Assembly (NCBI RefSeq): GCF_002999335.1
Contig: NW_020312657.1
Location: 149,039-213,038 of the forward strand
DNA: 64,000 bases
From: Cyclospora cayetanensis
Lineage: Eukaryota; Apicomplexa; Conoidasida; Eucoccidiorida; Eimeriidae
Direction: 5' to 3'
The position numbers and the translations under genes were made by a program. Below are positions 1 to 12,800 of the stretch, piece by piece. Position 1 is the stretch's first letter, and every line of letters begins with the position of its first letter. The notes beneath the pieces are model-generated. The model made no database searches, had not been told where the DNA came from, and worked only from the letters and a program-made list of their open reading frames with translations.

Positions 1-1
1 C

Positions 2-1978
2 CACTGTTCGTCTCCCGAAAAGCAGCAGCAATCGCAGCAGCAGCAGCCAGAATGCGTTTCTGCGAGCAGCAGGATTACGAGCAAGCACCGTCGAGGCTGT
101 TTGCTCCAGTTGCAGTGGAGTGCAGATGCAGCAGCAGCGGCAGCGGAGGGGGGTAGGGAGGAGCTGCCTGCGCTGCTGCGTGGGTGGAAGGCTAGAATTC
201 GCTGCGGGAAAGATCATGTGTTTTTGAGAACCTATCGAGAGCTCAAGGAAGGATTGTGGTATGCCGAGAAATGCTTGTGGCGGGTTGGCACTGCGTTGGA
301 GGAGGGGCTGATGCTGCTAGGAGGAGAGGCGTTTTCATGGCTGCTGCGATTCAAGTTCTTATTTGCAAGGGAGCACTTTGTATCGTGTTTCAAGTCTTTG
401 TACCACGCCTTGATTATTTCTCGCTTCGCTTCTTTGTTGGCTCCGCTTTGAGAGTGGCTGCTTAGTTCTGCTTTTGCAAGGGAGCACTTTGTATCGTGTT
501 TCAAGTCTTTGTACCACGCCTCGATTTTTTCCCGTTTTGCTTCTTTGTTGGCTCCGCTTTTAGAGTGGCTGCTTAGTTCTGCCTTTGCAAGGGAGCACTT
601 TGTATCGTGTTTCAAGTCTTTGTACCACGCCTTGATTATTTCTCGCTTCGCTTCTTTGTTGGCTCCGCTTTGAGAGTGGCTGCTTAGTTCTGCCTTTGCA
701 AGGGAGCACTTCGTATCCCGTTGCAAGTCTTTGTACCACGCCTCGATTATTTCTCGCTTCGCTTCTTTGTTGGCTCCGCTTTGAGAGTGGCTGCTTTTGT
801 TTCCCGTGCGGCCGGCATGCAGCTTGTTGACTGCTGAATAAAATGGATGAGGAGATGATTTTGTACATATATGGTTTTTTTTGTTTTTGCAGGTGCTCCC
901 TGTGCCTTGCTTCGAGCTTCTTTACTCCTGGTGCTCGTCTGCGTGCTCTCAGCAGAGATCGAGAGGTAATGATGTGCAAGCCTCCAAACCCTTGAAATAT
1001 CGGAGAAAGCAGTGCTTTTATACAGGCTGTTCGAGAGGCCGGCTATTGTCGCCAAGACTTCTTTCTCTTCTTCTTATTCTTAGGATCAACTGTATGTATG
1101 GGGGCGTGAGTGTTGTTGCAGCTTGAGCAAGCCATTCGCGAGAAGCAACAACAACTGCTGCAGGAGGCGCGTCAGCAAATGGCGAAAACGGCTGCGGCTG
1201 CGGCAGCGGCCGCTGCTGCTCGTGCAGCTGGTAAGATTCAAAAGGGAAAAGCATCAGGAGCACACTGTCGAAAACTAGGGGAAAGGGGGATGGCGCTGTG
1301 CTTTGCTGCTGTTTGCGTGCTGTTGCACTTCCCTGGTCACGACGTAGCGCTACTGTAGGAACGGAGTGCAGCTTCCTAGGGTGTGAAAAGCTCAAGAAAA
1401 GAGGAGTTTATGCTTGCTTGCTTCCTGTGCAAATTCAGAGACACTGCCACCCAGCTACAAGCCGCACAGGGTGCAGCAGCCGCGAACTCCTGCAGCCCCC
1501 CAAGCAGCGCATGCGGCTGCAGCAACAGAAGGTCCATTGTATTTCTGGCAGTCTTGAAGTCTACGAGTTTAAAAAGAGTTAGGGGGTTAAAAACATTTGT
1601 GGCAGGCGGCCGTAGGGAAAAGGGAGGGAAATAAGAAGAGGAAAGCGCACTCTCATGAGGGCTTCAATATTCGAGTGCCTGTGTGCTTGTATATATATAT
1701 ATATATTTATATTTATATGTTTATATGTATATTTGTATATGTGTGCATTGATATACATGTTTATGTATGTGTGTGTGTATATTCTGACCGCAGCTTACTG
1801 CAAGCGCTTGGCCTTGCAGGATGTGCGGGAGTTTCAGCAGCAACAACTAAAGCAGCAGCATTCTGGCAACAACAGCAACAGCAGCACATCCGGGAAAAAG
1901 TGTCTGACCGAAGAACAAGCACTTGCAGTGCGGCGTGTACTGGCTGCAAAAGGAAAGGGCTGCTGTACAGTCTTGCAG

Positions 1979-2012
<34 letters not shown>

Positions 2013-2684
2013 TCACGCCTTCAACGAAGAAGCCTTGACGCTGCTTGGATTTCTTGATCGCTGCATCTTGCTTGCTTAGGGATGACTGCTTAGAACTCCC
2101 TGCTCAAGAGTTACTGGCTGCCGTGGAGGGAAGCCAGCAACTGCTTGCGCCAGGAGCCGGTTGCATGCTTACGCAGTACAACCCTTCGTCTTTCGTGCAT
2201 GCGAAAGTGCTCTTTTGGGATTTTGTGTGTTTTTGGTGATGTCATACATTGCAGGCCGGATCGCTAGGGGGGGCAGAGGCTTTGAGGATCGTGCAGCGTC
2301 GCTACCGCGTGCTGGCACTGCAGGTGCATCCTGACAAGAATCCTCATCCGCTTGTGAGTTTCGCTATTGCCTCGGGATGCTGTGGCTGCTTGCTACTGCT
2401 GCATCTTCTGTTCATGTTGCTGTGGCTGCTGGCTACTGCTGCATCTTCTGTTCATGTTGCCGGTGTTCTGTGTGTGCGCACTCGAAAATGCGTTGTGAGG
2501 GTCGCTTGACCCCGCGGCTGCTGGTGATGTTGCTGCGCATGCGATGTGCTCCTGAGTGTTTTCTACGCTGTCGTTGCAGGCAGCAGAAGCTATGCACCTA
2601 TTGACGGCTGCCCTCCAAGAGGCAACCATCCTGTTTCGTCGTGCCTCCCGCGGAGCTGCACCTCCCGCTGGCGCTAGGTCTTAG
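2..2684 (+). CDS. J-domain (DnaJ-like) co-chaperone, multi-exon, 5' end outside or uncertain
   Basis: Supported exons are 2-399, 893-965, 1122-1230, 1820-1978, one starting near 2080, 2255-2353 and 2580-2684 (stop TAG 2682-2684). The C-terminal exons form the J domain: QRRYRVLALQVHPDKNPHPL carries the HPD motif (bases 2327-2335) that stimulates Hsp70 ATPase, followed by a helix AAEAMHLLTAALQEA. Upstream exons encode a helical Gln-rich region (LEQAIREKQQQLLQEARQQM) ending in an Ala run, and an element with CLTEEQALAVRRVLAAKGKG that probably forms the start of an extended, insertion-bearing J domain. Phases agree across 399/893, 965/1122 and 2353/2580. They do not close between 1230 and 1820 or between 1978 and 2255, so one or more small exons are missing from this model (a 1439-1531 exon is possible). 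The first exon begins off the left edge. Its Hsp70 partner and compartment are not evident. Confidence 0.6.
354..798. repeat. 111-bp tandem repeat, about 3.9 copies
   Basis: Units start with gcaagggagcacttt at 365, 476, 587 and 698, exactly 111 bp apart (37 codons). The first copy overlaps the end of the first supported exon of the J-domain gene; the other copies fall in the following intron. Each unit carries a GCAAG and a TCTTT-GTACCA sequence, so candidate splice sites are duplicated. The minus strand is open through all copies and differs by amino-acid substitutions, which is expected for a repeat whose unit length is a multiple of three and is weak evidence of coding. Confidence 0.9.
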
Positions 2685-4374
2685 GTCCAAGAGGTATCGG
2701 AAGACGAGGGTTAGACATCTTCGTCTATGTATAAAAGTGTATTGGTTAGAAAGGTTAGGGGTTGTCTTTTTAAACGACCCGTGCTTTTTAGTCTGTTAGA
2801 GACGGCAGCCCAGAGCCGAAGGAAGGGAGCACAATAAAAACGGCCATCGACGCGCAGGCGGGATTGATGTGCGCTGCCCTGCTGCTGCTGTAGGACTCTC
2901 TAGGTGTAACGTTCCATATAAATAGATTATGTATGTATATTAGATGCAATATACACACTCTGTATCACCTTATTGAGTGTTTCTCAAAAGAAATCTCCCT
3001 GTCCTCTGCCGGCTCCCCCTCAGGCAGCCTTCAGCAACCTAGTTGCGCATAGCTTCTAGGAAGCGTGCAAGTGCGCAACCGTGTCTTCACATATCGAGGT
3101 AGCAGTGCGTTAGAGGAAGAAGAGACGCACAAGCATCCAAGCCAACGAGTCAATGCGTTGGTCCTTGGTAATACAGCGAGCGCACTAGAAAGCTGAAGTT
3201 GACCAGTAGCTGGCCTAGTTCGTGAACAGTTTGTTCGCTGTTGGCAACGGCAGCCCTAGGGAACGCCGCATCAGCTTTCGCGCGTCACGACTCTGGTACC
3301 TCGAGTGAGAGCTGAAGGGGACGGGAAGGGGGGAAGAAGAAGGGAGGAAGGAAACTGGGAAGCTTGTCGTTTTTTCGCGGACGAGCTGCTTTCTAGCTTT
3401 TGTTATCGGCGGGAGTTGTGGCGCGTTGCACACGCTTCCCTCGCATTCTCTCAAGGAGCTGCATCTATGCGCCTTGGATAGGCCCATCCAAGGCGCATAG
3501 ATGCAGCTCCTTGAGAGAATGCGAGGGAAGCGCAGACACCTGGAGGTCGTTGCGCAGCAGGATATCTCCGGAAGGCCATTTGACCCCTCGAAGCACTGCA
3601 AGATCGCTATGCCCAGGGTGCATATCTCTCTCTTCAGCCGAACTCTAGAGCCTCTGATCCTGCTAGACAAGGCAGCTCAGGCAAAAGTGCGCATCGACGT
3701 ATTGGTGCAGCCACACAGACAAGGCCGCGTTATTCCGTCACCCTTTCCACGCACCAACATATTTTACGCCTTCCTCCCCCGCGCACGGGCACACACAGCC
3801 GAGCAGGAGCAACACCTGTGAAACTCTAGCTAATTGCATGCCCGCCGCCGGTGCAGGCGGAAGCCTCAAGGGGTCTGACGCTATAAAAGGAAAAGAACAG
3901 GAGTAACGGTTAGAGTGGAAGCCAAAGGGTCTAGCGTAGCAGTGACGAGTGCCGTAAGCCCCCCTTGCGCCGCTCTGCCCCCCTCCCCCCTCACTTAAGG
4001 CGATAACAGGGGCCTTTTGATGACGTTTTCTTTTTTTCCCATGAATGAAATGCCGTGTTTTTATGATTAAGCCTCTTGATCACGGCCAGGAGAGCCACAG
4101 AGAGGCGCGACTCTGCAATGGAAGCGCTTTGTGTGTTTCCCAAGGACCTTGTGGTTGGGGGTTTAAAGAATCTTCAGAAAAGGCAATACACCCGCCGCTG
4201 CGGCTCTCTTTTGTAGTTTTTGGTAGGGTGACTGCACTTCTTTGAGTTGTGCTCGTCTGGCATTGCTTCTTCCGTTCACAAGATCCTGTTGCACCCCGCC
4301 TCTCGAGCCAGACTTCGTGTGCCTTCCCTTCTCCGTTGCAAAAGCCTCTCTCGCTGTGCCCTCGACGCGTGCCA
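2685..4374. other. intergenic, no convincing gene
   Basis: This stretch separates the J-domain gene from the lipid kinase gene. Short open frames occur on both strands (for example 3501-3821 plus) but none shows a recognisable domain or splice-consistent neighbours. The notable content is the perfect inverted repeat at 3433-3532. Confidence 0.5.
3433..3532. repeat. perfect inverted repeat, 47-bp arms, 6-base spacer
   Basis: The arm 3433-3479 is the exact reverse complement of 3486-3532, with the spacer at 3480-3485. A transcript across it would fold into a 47-bp perfect hairpin. No repeat-family terminal motif or target-site duplication was recognised around it. Confidence 0.92.
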
Positions 4375-6344
4375 ATGAGCAGCGACAGTGACTCGGATTA
4401 CGAAATTGCCCCTTTCCACCATTTGGGCACCCCCGCACACGGCTCCGGCAGCAGCGCATCCGCGGCTCACGTGGCAGGGGGATCTCATAGGACAGCTCGA
4501 CAAAGCTACCTCACACTCAGGGCCTTGAGAGCTCGTAGGAGGGCTCAGAGACGTCAGTTCGTGGTGATTGCGGTGCTGGTGCTTGCGGCTGTGTCTGCAC
4601 TGTACGGTCGTGCCCCCTCAGGAGGCAGCGGCGTCGGGGGGAGTGCGGTTCAGGATGCTACAGCTGACGTGTTGCATGCGTTGAGAGGCGGACAGCTGAA
4701 AGAAGCGCTTTTGGCCTTCTTCGAGGCGTTGAGAGCCTTTGGGAACTCCTCCACGGCTAAGAAGCTGATCCTGCCCATCTTTCTCGCCGTCATGCTTCGT
4801 GTAGCTCGCAAGAAAGTGACCGAAAGCATCAACGGCAGACGCGATGAGAACCGTGCAGAACCTGCAGCAGCAGCAGCCTCTGCTGCTGCTGCAGGTTCTG
4901 CGTTTGTCTCTGCTGCTCCACTGATAGGAGGGGGCGCTGCAACTGCATTGCCGGAGAAAGCTCATGAAGAAAATCCGGAAGGAGGATCAACCAGCGGAGA
5001 AAGGCCATCGGCACCGGCCTATGAATGGTTCAGACGCATGCAGCACACTTTCTCGGGGACTGTGGTGCTCTTCATCTTCCTCTTTCTCCCATTCAATTTG
5101 GCACTTACGTGTCTTTTGATAGGTACTGTCATGACCCCGCCCTTAGAATGCGCATCTGTGGAAGGTTTGGGGCGGCAGCAACGCTGTTCAGAAAAAAATA
5201 GTGATATCACTTTTTTTCTCCCTGCGACATGGCTGCTGCTTCTAGTGCTGCCTGTCTGCCGATCTAAGAATTGTGCCGACTTACGACAGCCCATTCTCCC
5301 CAGGCAGAGCGGGGTGTGCGTCGTGGGCTGGCTGACGGGGATGCTTCTGTGTGTGTATGTTCCTCAGCGACGGGCTGCATGCACGCTATCTGCTTCCTTA
5401 AGGCACGTTCACCCGCATGCAACGACCTATACGTACAGCTGGTATCATCGCTGCTGCGGCCTGAGGAGAAGCATCCAGCCTGCAAACCTGCTGCTCTCCC
5501 CTTCCTCTGGAGCTGCCTGCTGCTGCTGCTCTTCGCGCCACGCAGCATGGCAGCCGTGTGCGCTCTCCTTTCTGCAGTGGGAGATCCTGCAGCTGGACTC
5601 TGCCGCGCGCAGTGCAGACGCTGGGCACATTCGTCTGCTGCCAGCGCGGCAAGTGGAGGCAGAGACGCTGGCGAAGCAGGCGGGAAGGAGGGCCTGGCCA
5701 GGGAGACGCCCCAGCAGCAGTCTTTCAGTAGTGCAGTCATTGGCTGCAGCTGCACAAGCAGCAGCAGCAGTGAGAACAGCAGCAGCAGGCAGCGGACGAG
5801 GAAGGCGTGTGCATTCGGATTCATCGGCTGCACGCTTGTCTGCGCCCTGGCTTTCGTGCTGCTAATGGTCTTCCTCGCCTGGCTGGCTCAACCGTCTGCG
5901 AGCCAAAGTGTGCCTACAGCTGGAACGGGGGAGGCAACAACGGAGAGATTTGCAAACCCCTTCCTGGCTACCGTTTTAGAAAGCAGTGGGCTCTCCAACC
6001 CGTGGCCTTCCTTCGTTGGATCGGCCGAGTTTCACGCAGCTGACGGTCCAGCAGCGGCGGATATGTCTTTTCCAGGCAGCCGTTTGCTTAGAGGAGAGCT
6101 GCATTCGTGGTATCTTCTGGTGCTTCTCGCTTTAGGCATAGGGTGTGTTGCGGCATTTGCGGAGATGCTCCCCATCAATGGACTAGACGACAATCTGACG
6201 TTCCCCATCATCACCCTAGTTTGCCTCTCCGGCGTCTTGGGGGTGTATGTACACCTCAGCGGGCTGGCAGGCAAACAGGTGACGGGTCAAGCCTTGAGCT
6301 CCATGGACAGTTTGAGTTCGCTGGTGCTTCTTTTGTTGCGATAA
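4375..6344 (+). CDS. CTP-dependent lipid kinase / cytidylyltransferase-fold membrane protein (DGK1/SEC59/VTE5-like)
   Basis: Two exons, 4375-5122 and 5368-6344, join in phase to 574 residues. The start is the ATG before SSDSDSDYE. Exon 1 has an acidic N-terminus, an Arg-rich stretch, a membrane segment (VVIAVLVLAAVSAL) and, near its end, EWFRRMQHTFSGTVVL, which matches the R-K-x-x-H-x-x-x-G block of this family. Exon 2 has LLRPEE, then CALLSAVGDPAAGL (the family GD-x-A motif), a Ser-rich insert, RKACAFGFIGC (the K-S-x-x-G position) and LPINGLDDNLTFPI, the strongest signature (DDN). Known members transfer phosphate or CMP from CTP to diacylglycerol, dolichol or phytol at the ER or plastid membrane. 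The exact substrate cannot be told here. The Ser/Ala-rich inserts are typical of this genome. Family assignment is firm; enzyme identity is inference. Confidence 0.75.
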
Positions 6345-6887
6345 TTCGCAACTAGCACCAGGAAAAACACCATCAATAGCATCCGATGCACTTATAAAGG
6401 CGCACGCGCCAAACGCCAGAACTTCTGCCCTTGCATTGCTGTCGCAACTTCAGCACAGCACCAGAAAGCTAAGCCCGTACGCCCTTAGAATGCAACCCGC
6501 CTTCCGGCAGTGTTGGCTAGCCATCCAGGCAGCTGGCATCCGAGCCATTTCTCGCTATTAGATACAGGGAAGCAGAAAAAAGCTGTGTGGGAACATCGTT
6601 GAAAAGATTCGATGAAATCATGATGTGAGGTCACTCACACACAGCAAAAGACGCCAGCAGACCCCTCTGCGGCCGTAAGATTTTAATAATAATAAAGAGC
6701 CCAAGTTTTTTCTATAGACAGACATGAGAGCCTTCGGGCTCATCGTAAGAAAAACCCTCTTAGAAAGTTGTTGCCTACGCATTTGGGCGTGCGATGGTCG
6801 CTGGCGCGTCCGCTGAAGTGTTGTGGGATTGCCCCACGAGCAAACTCTTTGGCTGTTGTTTGTGCTCTAGGGTTTGCTGCTGCGGTC
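6345..6887. other. intergenic between convergent genes
   Basis: It lies between the 3' ends of the lipid kinase gene (+) and the RPC10 gene (-). It contains an A/T-rich ttttaataataataaag block near 6680-6700 that may serve 3'-end formation. No gene was seen. Confidence 0.5.
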
Positions 6888-7439
6888 TTAATTCTCCCGC
6901 CATCTGAACCTACATTCAGTGCAGGTAAAGAAGGACGTCATAGGCTCATCTGATGAGCGAATTTGAATCTGATAGAAGAAAGCCTCGGTGTGAGAACAGC
7001 TCGGGCAGACAGCTGAGCGGTTGCAAGTCCAGGACGCACAGCAACAACAAGGAAGAGGGCGAACGATGGGAGGCACAGACAAAACAGCGGGAAGCCAGGC
7101 AACGACTGCATGCAAAAATAGCGTGAAACTGCACGAATACGTGTTCGCTGAAACACAGCTGCCAACGCACGGAGCGTTTCGTGTCATGGTTGAAGCAGGT
7201 AGAGAGGGCGGCGAGGCAAAGATTGCAAAAGCATCTTGGAGCCTACCGGGAATTTTAGCGCCTGTGTCTTGCAAACTATCCGAGAGTGGCTCATCAACTT
7301 TCTTGGGTGTAAGAAGGATCTTGCGCGCCACTTTCTGCTTTATGGCGAATACGTAGGGGCAAGTCTGGCAGTAAAATTCCATTTGTTCATCCCGCCGCAG
7401 CAACAACATATTGTGACAGGTTGGACAGAACAGAGCCAT
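6888..7439 (-). CDS. RPC10: DNA-directed RNA polymerase III subunit RPC10 (POLR3K/RPC11)
   Basis: Two exons on the minus strand, 7439-7247 and 7012-6888, join in phase to 105 residues; the family is about 108. The N-terminal zinc ribbon is FCPTCHNM (C5, C8) with YCQTCPYVF (C24, C27). The C-terminal TFIIS-like ribbon has CPSC (67, 70) and CTEC (95, 98) around QIQIRSSDEPMTSFF, which carries the acidic Asp-Glu hairpin used in RNA cleavage and termination/reinitiation by Pol III. The start ATG at 7439 is chosen because family members begin M-x-x-F-C-P-x-C; the frame is open further upstream without homology. The donor is CCCG-gtaggc and the acceptor ccgctcag. It is convergent with the lipid kinase gene. 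Identification is very secure. Confidence 0.93.
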   Translation of the reverse strand: MALFCPTCHNMLLLRRDEQMEFYCQTCPYVFAIKQKVARKILLTPKKVDEPLSDSLQDTGAKIPGRLQDAFAIFASPPSLPASTMTRNAPCVGSCVSANTYSCSFTLFLHAVVAWLPAVLSVPPIVRPLPCCCCASWTCNRSAVCPSCSHTEAFFYQIQIRSSDEPMTSFFTCTECRFRWREN

Positions 7440-7564
7440 GTTGCGAGGGGGTGGCTGCCGGCCACGGGGGAGCGGAAGGATTTGAATGGCAAGTAGGCAC
7501 AAAAGTAAGGTTTTTGGTGACTATACGAGAAGAGAGCAGCAGATGGCGCTGTGAGAAATTCCCG

Positions 7565-8511
7565 TCAGTGCTGCTGCTCATCTAATACATAATCGACAGT
7601 CACGATGCTTTCCTTGGCCTTGAGCTGGAGGTCGGGCGGTGGAATCCACGAGCGGCTAGAACGAAGAAAGAGGAGCACGTAGAAACAAAAGCAGAAATGC
7701 TCTGGTAGTCCCGCTGGCGCGTAGGCGCGATTAACGCTATTAGATTGGTGGCAGGGAGTGCCGTTCTTAGCCGCCGAACGCTTAGAAGCGAAGCCAAATG
7801 TGCATCCTGTATGTGGCCACAGAGAGCCTTGGCGTGAAGAAGGCGGAACGGAAGATGAACTTTATTCAGAAATGATTAGGCGGGAAGACACGGCCCGATG
7901 ACCGGACAGCAAAAGCACGATGCGAGGAGGCAGCTCATCATGGCAACCTCTTCAAGGAGCGGCATGGCATTACTCACTTGAACGAAGAACATTGGGGTGT
8001 AACCGGCAGCGAGGCGTGGCGAAGCTTGTCGCACCATAAAGGGAGGCCAAAAAACTAGAGATCATGAATTAAAACAAGGGCGGAACCGTCGACAGGACTT
8101 GCGCATTGCTGGCTGCTGCGCGTGGCTGCGGAAAGTCTGATCGTCGCCTTCGCGAGAGCCTCTGGAGACGAAACAGCGTGTACTTGAGAATCACGTTCTG
8201 CATTTCCAAATTTCGCGAGTTCGCTTCAAGATTCTGCACCTCTACGTGTGGATTAAAGGGCGTTCACCTCTCCCGCGCTCGGGTGTACGAACACCTCTAT
8301 CTCTCTGGCCCCACATGAGGCCTCAGTTCTGCATCAAGGCTATTTGAACTCCCTTCGGCTGCATGTTTTTTGCCTGCCCCCAAGAATTTAGGCAGCCATA
8401 CTCCGCCACTGTTTTCTCGTAGCTCAGTTCCGTTTCGCGCCTCTCGTTGTAACGCGTCGGGCATTGTCTAGCAGACACCCCAGCAACTTCTGCGGTCCGC
8501 GTCGTTGCCAT
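7565..8511 (-). CDS. unrecognised small multi-exon protein
   Basis: Several minus-strand pieces look coding and lie head to head with UPRT. One is a first exon from ATG 8511 (MATTRTAEVAGVSARQC onward). The second is around 8231-8100 and encodes NLEANSRNLEMQNVILKY, a likely coiled coil, with acceptor gtgcag. The third is near 8060-7985 and encodes WPPFMVRQASPRLAAGY followed by donor gtgagt. The last is near 7659-7565 and encodes PPDLQLKAKESIVTVDYVLD before TGA 7565-7567, after acceptor ttctag. Phases between pieces are not all resolved and a further exon is probable. No family is recognised. The predicted protein is small, helical in the middle and lacks an obvious signal peptide. Boundaries are approximate. 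Confidence 0.42.
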
Positions 8512-8547
8512 CACAGAATCTGCACTTGAAAGGCGACGATCATAAAA

Positions 8548-11803
<3,256 letters not shown>

Positions 11804-11890
11804 GAATGTGGCGGAGGAAAACTGCATTGCATAGGGCCTCCGCCTGTGCGAGATATTCAGTTCGCTTTTAACGAAAAGAATCAGGTCGCC

Positions 11891-12445
11891 TCACGATTTG
11901 CCGCCGTGTTCCTTAGCAGAACGAGACAGAGGCTCGTAGCGGAGTCTTGAGAGGGCGCTGTGGCGAAACTTTGCAACCTGCGGCTCTCGCACTCGGAAAT
12001 GTGCGAGGCTTGCAACAATAGGTGCAGGAGGGGCGGACGGGGAAGGGGTAGGGATAGGCACATTAATGATTCGTTCCTTCGGAGTGACAAATGGCCTCTG
12101 CCAGCAGGCACAAAACAAAGCACCACTGCAGGGAGGGGGCCGAAACTTCATGATAAGGGGCGTGCTGCTGCGCCTCTGAATGCTCAAGCGGTGCCTGCCT
12201 TCGATCTGTCGCTTTCCTTGTATGCCATGTATCCCCTTATGAACCTTTTCATCCCTCGTAGCTGGTTGTGCACGCTTGCTCGCCTGTGTGCCAGCCTTTT
12301 GCTTTCCCCTAGTTCTCGTAGTGAAGCCTCCTCTGGATGGCAATCGTTTTGGGCAGTAGTATCGAGGTGCCTTTTGCTGGCCTCCCTCGTCATAAGGTTG
12401 GAATTTTCCGCCTAGGTCTGCTCTGTAGTCTGGTGCATTCCGCAT
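11891..12445 (-). CDS. possible basic protein, low support
   Basis: A minus-strand frame stays open through this stretch and ends in a basic tail (REPQVAKFRHSALSRLRYEP) before a stop at 11891. The composition of the last 45 codons looks coding, but the middle is low in information and no domain is recognised. The gene, if real, probably has introns. It lies just past the UPRT stop. Confidence 0.2.
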   Translation of the reverse strand: MRNAPDYRADLGGKFQPYDEGGQQKAPRYYCPKRLPSRGGFTTRTRGKQKAGTQASKRAQPATRDEKVHKGIHGIQGKRQIEGRHRLSIQRRSSTPLIMKFRPPPCSGALFCACWQRPFVTPKERIINVPIPTPSPSAPPAPIVASLAHFRVREPQVAKFRHSALSRLRYEPLSRSAKEHGGKS

Positions 12446-12559
12446 CTAAGAGAACGCCGCTCGGTGTCGCTTCATCTACGATATCTGTGGGAAGACGCCT
12501 AGTTCCAAATTCGATGCAAATTTTCTAGAAATTCATTGCCAGTTTACCAAAAGAGCTGC

Positions 12560-12800
12560 CTTCTTCCCCTGCCTGCGCTCCTACGAGTTTCCGGCATGCA
12601 GGGAGAGGGGCAGCTGGGCTGCGCGTAGCTGCACCCTTTTAACACTCCGAGCAGTCACACGATTTATACGTAGGACCTAGTGTGCGCGCACACACACACA
12701 TACATACATGGCTGTACGTATCGAGCTAGCGGTATTTTCCAATAAACAAGATGTATGTAGAGACAAAACGCCTGGTCCACCTATTAATAATGCCAAACTA
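12560..12800. repeat. LTR-like dispersed repeat, copy A
   Basis: This stretch aligns by eye with 18340-18560 and 22410-22560. Shared blocks, in the same order, are a ccttctt...cct pyrimidine block, tttccggcatg followed by a gagagg/agct block, tagctgcaccc, and cgtatcgagctagcggtat followed by aaacaaga and cctattaa. The copies are diverged and in one orientation. As it has no neighbouring element body it would be a solo LTR. Boundaries are approximate. Confidence 0.5.

Noticed and set aside
232..726. Minus-strand frame with 37-residue repeats
   Set aside because: A 111-bp repeat lacking stops in one frame gives this by chance; the plus strand carries the J-domain exons. It is kept as a repeat only.
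3215..3821. Open frames on both strands across the 47-bp inverted repeat
   Set aside because: The inverted repeat makes the two strands encode the same peptide and so keeps both open; no other coding evidence.
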